Positions 5,990-12,564 of a stretch of DNA of 12,692 bases are shown here, in pieces; position 1 is the first letter of the stretch, and each line of letters opens with the position of its first letter. The stretch comes from Streptomyces aureocirculatus (lineage in GTDB: Bacteria > Actinomycetota > Actinomycetes > Streptomycetales > Streptomycetaceae). Location of the stretch: the NCBI RefSeq assembly GCF_000720475.1, contig NZ_JOAP01000092.1, positions 1 to 12,692 on the forward strand, written 5' to 3'. The notes under the pieces are model-generated. The model saw only the letters and a program-made list of their open reading frames with translations, had not been told where the DNA came from and searched no databases. A program made the translations under genes and the position numbers.

Positions 5990-6517
5990 ATGGACAAGCA
6001 CGCGCAGGAAGCCCCGCTCAAACCCCGGCCCGACTACCCTCCCAAGACGCCGCCGCCTCCGAAGAAGCCGGTCTCTCCCCCCGCCCCGAACCCGCCGACC
6101 CAGAACACCGCTCCCGTCCGCGTGCGGACCAGCGTGGTCATCCGCGACCGCCGGGCGGCGAACTGGGCTCTTGAAAACGCCCCCTGGTCTCCGCGCAGGG
6201 CTGCCGAGGACGTCGTACGCAAGGTTGGCGAGTGGGGACTGCTGAACGAGAAGGCGGACAAGGCCAGGACACTGGCCCAGCTCACGCGTCTGCTCACCGA
6301 AGCAGCACTCACCGACGGCGGCAGACGCATCACCGTGCACGTGACCGACCGTCACCAGCATCTGCTTGTCATGGCCGTCTCGCACGTCGCACAGACCGGG
6401 GCCGCCGTCGACCGCGAGTTTCTGAGAGAGGTCACCTCGCTCGGGATCGTCGAGTGCGGCATGGACGCCGACGGCGATGAGCCAGGCAACCGCCGGTGGG
6501 CGCTCCTCGCTCTGTAA
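5990..6517 (+). CDS. Proline-rich protein with a degenerate HATPase-like domain
   Basis: A 175-residue protein from ATG 5990. Residues 8-42 are a Pro/Lys-rich, probably unstructured tail (PKTPPPPKKPVSPPAPNPP). Residues about 52-175 follow the helix-helix-strand order of the many Streptomyces anti-sigma-like ATP-binding (HATPase_c) proteins: a WSPRRAAEDVVRKVGEWGL helix, a RLLTEAALTDGGRRITVHVTD segment where the N-box and first strand would be, then HLLVMAVSH. The N-box residues (E...N..H) and the DxGxG motif are absent, so ATP binding is not expected. The HATPase relation is a structural guess, and an unrelated Streptomyces-specific family is also possible. The start is uncertain because the nearest GAAGG is 14 bases upstream. 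The gene ends cleanly at TAA 6515-6517. Confidence 0.6.
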   Translation: MDKHAQEAPLKPRPDYPPKTPPPPKKPVSPPAPNPPTQNTAPVRVRTSVVIRDRRAANWALENAPWSPRRAAEDVVRKVGEWGLLNEKADKARTLAQLTRLLTEAALTDGGRRITVHVTDRHQHLLVMAVSHVAQTGAAVDREFLREVTSLGIVECGMDADGDEPGNRRWALLAL

Positions 6518-6745
6518 CCCGCCAGCGACACACTGTTTTGCCGCGGAATGTGTAGGTCTTCGCTTGCCCCTGCAAGAACTCCACTGTCTCACCGCGGGCG
6601 GCATGCGATGCACGGTGAGCAGCGCACCATATCGGCGAGTGCTGGCGATTCGGCAAGTAGCCCCGCCCACAAGGGGGTTGGCAACCATGGCGAGACGTGG
6701 CAGAGATTGCCGTTTTTGAGAGGGCTCATTCTGGACTTTGCGGAT

Positions 6746-7036
6746 GTGCTGACTGAGAGTGTTACCGACGCTCATCGCTCGTGGTGCCGGCCCCGGGCCA
6801 AGCACGAGCACAACTACCCCATGTTCGCCGAGGCGAACTGGCTCCTGCACCGGGAATTCAGCGAGGGTGCCGGGGCGGACCACCACCCGCTCTTCGCGAA
6901 CGTTCCCCCGATCCCGGCCGAAGTCCTGTTCCAGAAGATGGCCAGCTGTTCCGCGCCGGTGCACCGCTCGCTCACCCAGGAACGGATGGTCGCGATCCTG
7001 CGCAAGGCACCGCAGGACTACAGCAGCATGTCGTAA
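6746..7036 (+). CDS. Small protein of unknown function
   Basis: The stretch from about 6770 to 7036 has strong third-position G/C bias and a plausible soluble protein sequence (HEHNYPMFAEANWLLHREFS, FANVPPIPAEVLFQKMASCS, LTQERMVAILRKAPQDY). I do not recognise the family. The start is unclear. GTG 6746 is used here (96 residues), but it has no good ribosome binding site. The frame stays open upstream, where codon bias is poor. A separate ten-codon frame (ATG 6687 to TGA 6719) with AAGGGGG before it ends shortly upstream and could be a leader peptide or the remains of the true start. Truncation of the 5' end is possible. Confidence 0.5.
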   Translation: MLTESVTDAHRSWCRPRAKHEHNYPMFAEANWLLHREFSEGAGADHHPLFANVPPIPAEVLFQKMASCSAPVHRSLTQERMVAILRKAPQDYSSMS

Positions 7037-7236
7037 CGCCTCGCTCCTGCCCGGCGGCCGACTGGCCGAACCGGCACATCACACGCTTCTGGCAGGCTTG
7101 GTCAGAGGTGGGCGCAGCGTGTCTGACGGCAGTGCTGGCTGGTCTGTGCGGTCGTTCGTTCACGGCTGCCGAAGGGTTGACTATGCTGGTCAGCGGGGTT
7201 TGGGTGGAGGGTCACGTCCAGGGCAGGGGGCTGGCT

Positions 7237-7545
7237 ATGGCGTTACTGGAGTTCTCCGACCGGCTGCCGCAGTGTTCACGCTGCCGCGGTGACCTCTTCA
7301 TGTGCGGGGTGGCACCACAGGACGACGAGTACGGGCGACCGATCCACATGGAGCTGTGCCCCTCCTGCGACAGCGGAGACGTGAACCGGCCCGCGGCCGG
7401 CCTGTTCGTCCAGTTCTTCGCCGACTGCGGCGGCCATGACCCGGCCCGCATGAGGGAAGCCGCGCACCTGATGACGGAGTGGACGAAGGAATGCATGGCC
7501 GTACACGGCTGGTACCTGCGGGACACCCCGCCCGATCAGTTCTGA
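7237..7545 (+). CDS. DUF6300 family zinc-ribbon-like protein
   Basis: A 102-residue protein from ATG 7237 behind CAGGGGG. It has two Cys pairs, CSRC (C13, C16) and CPSC (C41, C44), as expected for a small zinc ribbon. It also has the hallmarks of the Streptomyces DUF6300 family: GRPIHMELCPSCDSGD, PAAGLFVQFFADCGGHD and EWTKECMAVHGWYL near the C-terminus. Length is normal for the family. Function is unknown; zinc binding is inferred from the Cys pairs. TTCACG (7159-7164) and TATGCT (7182-7187), 17 bases apart, could serve as a weak promoter, suggesting separate transcription from the gene before it. Confidence 0.85.
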   Translation: MALLEFSDRLPQCSRCRGDLFMCGVAPQDDEYGRPIHMELCPSCDSGDVNRPAAGLFVQFFADCGGHDPARMREAAHLMTEWTKECMAVHGWYLRDTPPDQF

Positions 7546-7793
7546 GTCCGCTCCGGGCGCCACTTGGCATCGCGAGGTTTCCGGCATGGGCCACGGGACG
7601 CCTGGTGCAGGTGCATTTCCGTGTGCCGGCGGCCCTCCCGGCGGTCGGCGCGTCGTGCCGACGACGGAGCCGATCCACGTAACGCACCTGGCAGAACCCG
7701 AACTAGCCACTGATCCGCGACACTTCGGTTTTCAGGTGAATGCGCGGCGGTGGATGCTGTCCAGTGACTTGTCTCCTGCGGCGAGGAGGAACC

Positions 7794-8447
7794 GTGGAGC
7801 GGCACGACGGGATCATCAACATCGATTACAGCCATTTCTACATCACCGAGCGGGTGGAGCGCGGCTTCGAGAACCTCGACGAGGACCCCGACTTCGCCAG
7901 CGGCCGTCCGGTACTGATGACCCCCGGTCAGCTGACGGTGTGCAGCTGCGTGCAGTCCCACTACGCGCCGGTGGCACTGATCAGCACCGGACCCGATGAG
8001 AGTCTCCCGGAGCTCGGGGAGGGCTGGGCGCTGCTGGACACAGTAGAGTACCGGCCGGTGTACGGCGGGCGAATGGAGCTGTGGGGGTGCACCACCGGGC
8101 CCTCCGATCCAGCAGTCCATCTGAAGGTGCCGACCTCACGCACCCACACGGTTCGGGTGTACGCCAGAGGCCGGGACGACGCCGACCAGCGGTTCGTGGA
8201 GGGACTCGACAGGGACGAATTCCTCCACGAAGGGCTGGAGGAGTACGTGATCGTCTTCACGCCCGCCGGGTGGCAGGAGCCGCCACAGCCGGACGAGGAA
8301 TTGCTGCGTGATTCGTTCCTGCTGGACCCCAGTACTGGACGGCGCAGGGTGCTCCATCCAATGGAGCAGGCGGCCGGGGAGGCCGCCAGGCGGTCGATGG
8401 CAACCGAGCGTCAGGCAGAAAGGCCCGATGCGAACGCTGGCCTCTAG
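7794..8447 (+). CDS. Beta-rich protein of unknown function, possibly immunity-like
   Basis: A 217-residue protein. GTG 7794 is chosen because GAGGAGG lies five to six bases upstream and codon bias begins there; the open frame before it looks non-coding. Features are IINIDYSHFYITE near the N-terminus, an acidic stretch (ENLDEDPDF), a run of alternating hydrophobic residues (LTVCSCVQSHYAPVALIS), then THTVRVYARGRDDADQ (118-132) and EEYVIVFTPAGW (149-160). The 'vRVyARGRD...EEyvi' ending occurs in small Streptomyces proteins of unknown function that I associate loosely with immunity-like families. That assignment is from memory of pattern only. No signal peptide or membrane segment. Its end meets the truncated YcaO gene tail to tail with no room for a terminator. 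Confidence 0.7.
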   Translation: MERHDGIINIDYSHFYITERVERGFENLDEDPDFASGRPVLMTPGQLTVCSCVQSHYAPVALISTGPDESLPELGEGWALLDTVEYRPVYGGRMELWGCTTGPSDPAVHLKVPTSRTHTVRVYARGRDDADQRFVEGLDRDEFLHEGLEEYVIVFTPAGWQEPPQPDEELLRDSFLLDPSTGRRRVLHPMEQAAGEAARRSMATERQAERPDANAGL

Positions 8448-8456
8448 CCTAGGGAA

Positions 8457-9019
8457 CAGTGCGTGTAGCAGTGCCTCATCACGAGTGTTTCCGCAGGCCA
8501 GGCCGGTACTGGTGGCGCGCAGCAGGTCCGGGGTCCATGCGGGGCACTGTACCGGCGCCGGACCAGATCAACCGGCAGCATCTGCTTGGCGCCGGTGATT
8601 AGGCCGGTGCCGCACATCCAGTCCCGCACGATCTGGGCCAGGGCGCGCGCGGGGCTGGGGTTGTGCAGCGGCAGCTCGGCCACCGGGCAATGGGGGGATC
8701 TTGGCGGCCGGACCCCGGCCGGACCCCGGCCGGTGACGGGCAGCGGCTGCTCGGCGTGCCACAGCTCGATCGTCTCCATGACTGCGGACACTTTTGCCAG
8801 GAGGCCGATGGCTCCCTTGCCCTGTGAGGTGGTCAGCGTCCGGGCAGGGGGCCGGATCGCCGTCCACACCGGCAGCCCGATCACCTCGAGGCCCCTCAGG
8901 TCCGCGACCCGGGTGATGCCGTACTGGGGCAGCCGGTCGGCCAACACCACCCAGGTTTCCTCAGGAGGCCGGACGCGCACCGTGCCTGGCAGTGCCTGCG
9001 GAGCGTCAGCGCTCACCAT
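8457..9019 (-). pseudogene. YcaO-domain gene, frameshifted and 3'-truncated
   Basis: YcaO proteins use ATP to activate peptide backbone amides, for example in azoline-forming peptide pathways. The start is ATG 9019, behind GGACGGAGG and overlapping the end of the upstream gene. Residues 16-90 are a clear YcaO N-terminus: RVRPPEETW, YGITRVADLRGLEVIGLPV, a TTSQGKGA ATP-site motif (63-70) and SAVMETIELWHAE (78-90). After RRRYSAPHGP the frame breaks at a run of four G on the plus strand (8530-8533). One extra base there restores PDLLRATSTGLACGNTRDEA and LLHAL, which is exactly YcaO-like. Homology then stops at about 8457, just before the expected ExxER motif, and ten bases from the end of the facing gene. 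The C-terminal half is gone, so the gene cannot make an active enzyme. The frameshift alone could be a sequencing error, but the truncation could not. Confidence 0.8.
8706..8733. repeat. 11-bp tandem repeat inside the YcaO gene
   Basis: GGCCGGACCCC occurs twice in a row (8706-8716, 8717-8727), followed by a partial GGCCGG. It lies in the variable loop after the ATP-site helix. An 11-bp unit is not a multiple of three, so any change in copy number would shift the reading frame. Confidence 0.7.
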
Positions 9020-9527
9020 GGGCTGCCTCCGTCCCCTGGCCCGCCATGAGCAACTCATTGTTGCCGTGCACCTCGCCGGCCTCCTTCAGCAGCCCCGGCA
9101 CGAGCCGTTTCGCCGCTGCGATGGCGCGGGCGCCGCTGACCAGTCCCCGTGTGGACGCCTCCGCGTCGAAGCGGTGCTCGGGGCACTGCCAGATTCCCCG
9201 CAGCAGTCGACGGGTGAGGTCATCGCGTACCGACGCGGCCGCAAAACCGGCCTGGGTGCGGCGTGCATCAAGGGCTGCCCGGAAGCGGGCGACCGCCTAC
9301 CGGTCCTGCACAGTCTCACCGCGCAGCAGCAGTTTCACGCTCTGCTCATCGCGCAGGTCCGTCATCGGGTGGAACACGCGATCGGCAGGCAGAGCACCGC
9401 CGCCCACCTCGGCCAGGCGCTCAGGCAGAGGGCGGCCGCGGCCCTCGGCCGGGTTGCGGGAGTGGTGCTCCAGGTAGGCAGCCCAGGTCCGGGAGAATTC
9501 CGGATCGAAGACCTGCTGACAGATCAC
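9006..9527 (-). pseudogene. Unknown protein gene interrupted by an in-frame TAG
   Basis: The frame starts at GTG 9527, 29 bases after the end of the CoiA-like gene. It encodes MICQQVFDPEFSRTWAAYLE and so on to KLLLRGETVQDR, then meets TAG at 9299-9297. The same frame continues without another stop and with consistent coding bias for 97 more codons (AVARFRAALDARRTQAGF ... GLLKEAGEVHGNNELLMAG) to TGA 9008-9006. A TGG-to-TAG change would explain this, making RWAVARFRAAL. No start codon with a ribosome binding site follows the TAG, so two separate genes are unlikely. The full product would be about 173 residues, mostly helical and Arg/Ala-rich. I do not recognise the family. The end overlaps the YcaO start by 14 bases, implying translational coupling. 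Sequencing error or readthrough cannot be excluded. Confidence 0.6.
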
Positions 9528-9556
9528 GCGGTCCTGCGCGGACTGCGCCGGTTCGT

Positions 9557-11365
9557 CTATTTGCTCCGCCAGTACGCATGGGCCTCGTCGGTGTCGGCCT
9601 CGATCACTTCACGCAGCAGTTCGCGGTCATCGGGAGGGAGTTGCCCCCCGAGCCGGTTGACGGAGAGCCGGTAGGCTTCGGCCAGAAGTGGGTCCCCGGC
9701 GGCGAGAACGCTGGAGAGTAGAGGTTCGTCGCGTTTCGAGGTCGCATCAACGCGCATGATCAGGCGTTCCCGGTCGGCCTCGGACATGCGGGGCAGGGCT
9801 GTGCCGAGCTGTTCCTGCAGCTGGCTCCATGTGATGGTCTGCTGGGCGCGGGCAGTGCGTTTAAGGGCGCCGCGGACGGCGCGGGCTGCGGCTGCGATGG
9901 CGTTGTCGTTCAGAGCCTGCGGGGACCGCGGTGCCGTACGCGGCCTGTCCGGTGCATCTGCTTCAGTGGCTCTGCCCGTTCTCTTGGGTGTCAGGGGTCT
10001 TTCCTCAGTCGGTTTGGTCAGGGCCCTGACCTGCCGCCGCTGGGAGGGCGAAAGAGCGTCCGCGGCCCTGTTCACGGCTTCGCCGAGTTGCTGCAGTTTC
10101 TTCGCCCTGCGCCCGGCTGCAAGGCGTGGGTGCTGGAGGTCAGCGAGAAGGCCCCGGACCTCTTGCGCAGCCGCTTGCTGCTGGATCCGCTCGCGCCGTT
10201 CAGCCGATATCGCGCGGTTTCGATCCGCTGGGCGCGCGCGTGTCCGTGGCGGGGCGAGTTTGCCAAGTGCACGTTGCCGCCATGCTGCGGCATCGAGGGC
10301 CGGGCGGTGATTCTTTTCCTGCAGGAAGGACCGTGCCTGGTGCAGCACTGCGTGCTCGGCGTCGCTGGCGCCGCGTCGGGTGAGTGCGGTGGCCTGGTTG
10401 TAGAGCTCGCGCACGTCCCAAGCACGCTTCTCCTTTACGGCGCGCTGCAACTGAGCGAAGAGGTCGGCCTGGTAGCCCGCGTGGCCCTCCAGCCAGGTGC
10501 GTGCCTCGTCGAGAGCCTGCTCGGCTTCGGCCCGCGCGAAGGGCTCCAGGGTCTTGAGGAACGCGTTGGTGTTCTGGCAGAGCCGGCGCACGTGCTCAAC
10601 GGTTCCCGAGCGCTGCGCTGCCTCCAGCCCGCGTATCAGCCGTGTCACCGACTCCGGTAGCGGCGGTATGTATGGCGGCGGAGCCTCGAGATTGCTCTGC
10701 TGGATCTGGATCGCGACCGGGGTGAAGAGGCTATCTGTTGTCCACCCACAGTCGGCCAGCGGCGTCCACTGGGTGGGGCGGGCGAGGCTCTCGGTGCCGA
10801 TCCACACCCGGCGGCCACTACCGTCGTCTTCGCTCTCCAGACGCACGCGGTAGACGTACCGGCAGCGCGAAAGCGTTCCTGGCTCGAGCGGGACGTCGGC
10901 ACCGAGGATGGGGATGCCATCCTGCCAGCTCGGGCGGACCTGCCCGTCCAGGTGGACTCTGAGGCGCTGGCCGTTGTCCAGGTCGACGTCAAGGAGCGAG
11001 CCGATCGGGTCCGGATAGGAGTAGCGGGCCGCGCGCTCCTGAGCCGTCAAAGAGGTTTCCAACGCACGCTTCACATAGAGGTGGTCGGCACTCTTCTCCC
11101 CGATGCCGCGACGCCTGCACGAAGACCTGTCCTCGTTGTGCGCCTGTGGGTAGTGCTGAAAATGGCATTGACGATGCGTCACGTACAGCTTGTCAGCCAG
11201 GCGGGAGCCGCAGCCACCCAGGAGCAGACCGCACCAGAAGGTGTCGTGGCGGTGGCGGCGTCGGAAGCCGTCCAGCTCAATGGCTGTTGTCGGCAGGATC
11301 ACAGGTATGTCCGAGTGTTCGTCGCCGATTACCGCTGTCTGGACGAGCCGTGAATCACGTACCAC
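9557..11365 (-). CDS. CoiA-like protein with Cys-rich zinc site and long helical C-terminus
   Basis: A 602-residue protein. GTG 11365 is preferred because GGAGG lies six bases upstream and the protein then begins MVRDSRLVQTAVIGDEHSDI, as in relatives; the frame is open to ATG 11446 but that start lacks support. Residues 44-83 carry a zinc-type cluster (C45 and C52 in FWCGLLLGGCG, C67, H71, C83). SADHLYVKRALE (92-103) is followed by IGSLLDVDLDNGQRLRVHLD (121-140), resembling the nuclease-like core of CoiA competence proteins, with D126/D128 and a VHLDGQ strand as possible active-site positions. Residues about 140-220 are beta-rich (GRRVWIGTESLARPTQW). Residues 245-602 are long charged helices with a Thr/Pro/Arg linker near 485-515. 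DNA processing is inferred from the CoiA relation. It heads a tightly spaced minus-strand set with the interrupted unknown gene and the YcaO pseudogene, and is the only intact member. Confidence 0.75.
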   Translation of the reverse strand: MVRDSRLVQTAVIGDEHSDIPVILPTTAIELDGFRRRHRHDTFWCGLLLGGCGSRLADKLYVTHRQCHFQHYPQAHNEDRSSCRRRGIGEKSADHLYVKRALETSLTAQERAARYSYPDPIGSLLDVDLDNGQRLRVHLDGQVRPSWQDGIPILGADVPLEPGTLSRCRYVYRVRLESEDDGSGRRVWIGTESLARPTQWTPLADCGWTTDSLFTPVAIQIQQSNLEAPPPYIPPLPESVTRLIRGLEAAQRSGTVEHVRRLCQNTNAFLKTLEPFARAEAEQALDEARTWLEGHAGYQADLFAQLQRAVKEKRAWDVRELYNQATALTRRGASDAEHAVLHQARSFLQEKNHRPALDAAAWRQRALGKLAPPRTRARPADRNRAISAERRERIQQQAAAQEVRGLLADLQHPRLAAGRRAKKLQQLGEAVNRAADALSPSQRRQVRALTKPTEERPLTPKRTGRATEADAPDRPRTAPRSPQALNDNAIAAAARAVRGALKRTARAQQTITWSQLQEQLGTALPRMSEADRERLIMRVDATSKRDEPLLSSVLAAGDPLLAEAYRLSVNRLGGQLPPDDRELLREVIEADTDEAHAYWRSK

Positions 11366-11743
11366 CCTGCGCCTCCAATCCCCAAGCTCTGCCGTAGTTT
11401 TTCCGCCCCGTTGCCGCCTGCTATACCTGCCAAGCCGTCGCGTCATCTGCTGACGGATCCAGAGCGCGGGCGCCGCGTCGGCCCCCTGCCCAACTGTTCA
11501 AGGGCGTGGGTCACAAGGCAGAGACGGGTGTGCCCAATCACGAGACGGCCGGGTCACGACCTTCCACAAGAAGGAACAGATCGTGCGCCGTGATGCGTTC
11601 TGGGTGGGCGTGTAACGGCCTGGGCGGCCATCGTGTAGGCAGTTCTCGTGGTGGCCGTGCCTGGCGCACTCGTCAGGCCACCACACACTCCCGTCCGCCG
11701 GGGCGGCCAACGCCGAAGAAGCGCCGAGGCTACGCAGGTTCCC
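11366..11743. other. Intergenic region upstream of the CoiA-like gene
   Basis: About 380 bases. It contains the CoiA-like gene's ribosome binding site (GGAGG on the minus strand, near 11372-11376) and must contain its promoter, but no convincing -35/-10 pair was found. Open frames on both strands lack motifs and consistent codon bias. Confidence 0.4.
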
Positions 11744-12178
11744 GTGTCGCACCACCAGTTCGCCCTGCTCGACACCGACGCCGAGGCGCCCGAGGAGAGC
11801 ATCGACGAGACCCGGGCCGGCAACGGGCTCCTCACCCTCAACAATCGCCCGCGTCCCGGGGCCTGCCGTGTGCTCGTACAGCTCGACTTCGACGGGGTCT
11901 GCGTCCACATCGACAAGCCGGGCCTGATGAGCTGTCGGGCGCGTTCGGACTACGCCCTTCCACACGTGACCGCTCGCTTCGGCGTCGTCCATCGCGCCAG
12001 CATATGTGCGGGCTACAGGGTGCGAAGTCCGCTCGCACCTCACGTCGGAAGAAGCCCCGTAGCCGTTCTTCTCGTCGGCCGTTCCCTCTGCGGTTTCTGT
12101 TCAGCGGAAGGGGGGCTTTGCCGGGCGTTCAGCCGTCGGGGTCCCATGTGTGCCTTTCATCGGCGCTTTTGGCGATGA
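11744..12178 (+). CDS. Weakly supported ORF, possibly a truncated immunity-like protein
   Basis: From GTG 11744 to about 11985 the codons show strong third-position G/C bias and the protein looks genuine (SHHQFALLDTDAEAPEESID, ETRAGNGLLTL, RVLVQLDFDGVCVHID). After about residue 80 the bias fades and the sequence becomes Cys/Arg-rich and unlike a folded domain, up to TGA 12176-12178. The ribosome binding site is weak (CAGG five bases before GTG). The opening resembles small Streptomyces proteins that begin 'HHQFALxD.DA' and end with a 'vRVHARGRD' segment, which is missing here. My best reading is an N-terminal fragment of such a gene joined to unrelated DNA. The end overlaps the small membrane-protein gene on the other strand by 22 bases. 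Confidence 0.35.
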   Translation: MSHHQFALLDTDAEAPEESIDETRAGNGLLTLNNRPRPGACRVLVQLDFDGVCVHIDKPGLMSCRARSDYALPHVTARFGVVHRASICAGYRVRSPLAPHVGRSPVAVLLVGRSLCGFCSAEGGLCRAFSRRGPMCAFHRRFWR

Positions 12179-12294
12179 CGCCCCACAAGTATGATGACAA
12201 CTACGGCCGTAAGCGAGATCACGAGGATTAGCAAATGCCATCCGTCGGGGATCCAAGAACCTCTGCCTTCCGATGCCAGCCACATATTGTTCAC
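12157..12294 (-). CDS. Small single-pass membrane protein
   Basis: A 45-residue protein from GTG 12294, chosen for the excellent ribosome binding site AGGAAGG (12307-12301) six bases upstream. A short N-terminal part (NNMWLASEGRGSWIPDG) is followed by one hydrophobic helix, WHLLILVISLTAVVVIILV (about residues 19-37), and a basic end GRHRQKRR, which favours a cytoplasmic C-terminus. No family recognised. A longer frame reaches back to 12465, but its codon use is poor and the stem-loop at 12313-12339 would lie inside it. Size and charge pattern also fit small toxin-like or regulatory membrane peptides, without direct evidence. Confidence 0.6.
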   Translation of the reverse strand: MNNMWLASEGRGSWIPDGWHLLILVISLTAVVVIILVGRHRQKRR

Positions 12295-12312
12295 GAGGCA
12301 CCTTCCTGTGTA

Positions 12313-12339
12313 CCGGGCTGCCCGAGAGTAGCAGCCCGG
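12313..12339. other. Stem-loop just upstream of the small membrane-protein gene
   Basis: CCGGGCTGC (12313-12321) and GCAGCCCGG (12331-12339) form a perfect 9-bp stem with a 9-base loop. The outer TAC/GTA can add pairs across a one-base bulge. No T-run follows on either strand, so it is not a classic terminator. It ends six bases before the ribosome binding site of the small membrane-protein gene and could affect its translation, or stop transcription arriving from upstream. Confidence 0.55.
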
Positions 12340-12488
12340 GTAGCAATTGGGACCGAGGTTTTTCGGCTGTGCTCTGGGTGTACGGTTCGGCCGTTTGAGT
12401 ATCGCGACCTTGCTAAGGCCCGGCTGCAATATCAGCTCACCGCCACTGTCATGAACTTCGACCACCTCAACGCCTGACGGACCGGCAT

Positions 12489-12536
12489 CCCAAGGGCTTG
12501 CACCCGCACTTCTCTACCAGGCCGAGCTACTGCCGT
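12489..12536 (-). pseudogene. tRNA-like relic lacking the anticodon arm
   Basis: On the minus strand the sequence contains GTAGCTCGGCCTGGTAGAG, a typical tRNA D-arm, followed after only six bases by GGGTGCAAGCCC, which resembles a TpsiC arm. Outer segments CGGCA and TGCCG could pair as part of an acceptor stem. The anticodon stem-loop and variable region (about 20 bases) are absent, and the T-stem has only three good pairs. This looks like a decayed tRNA or a tRNA-derived attachment-site remnant, not a working tRNA. Chance resemblance is possible. Confidence 0.35.
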
Positions 12537-12564
12537 GCGCTGAGGCGTACCGGGCCAGCCGCCC

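Noticed and set aside
5921..6964. Minus-strand 347-codon open frame opposite the HATPase-like gene.
   Set aside because: The plus-strand frames have better codon bias and cleaner boundaries; the minus frame shows no domain.
7177..7205. TTGACT followed 17 bases later by TTGGGT upstream of the DUF6300 gene.
   Set aside because: The -10 match is poor; an alternative pair at 7159-7187 is no stronger, so no firm promoter was called.
8586..9674. Plus-strand 362-codon open frame opposite the YcaO gene and the interrupted gene.
   Set aside because: YcaO motifs are unambiguous on the minus strand; the plus frame is composition-driven.
9756..10660. Plus-strand open frames opposite the CoiA-like gene.
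   Set aside because: They are mirrors of the long helical C-terminal region of the minus-strand gene.
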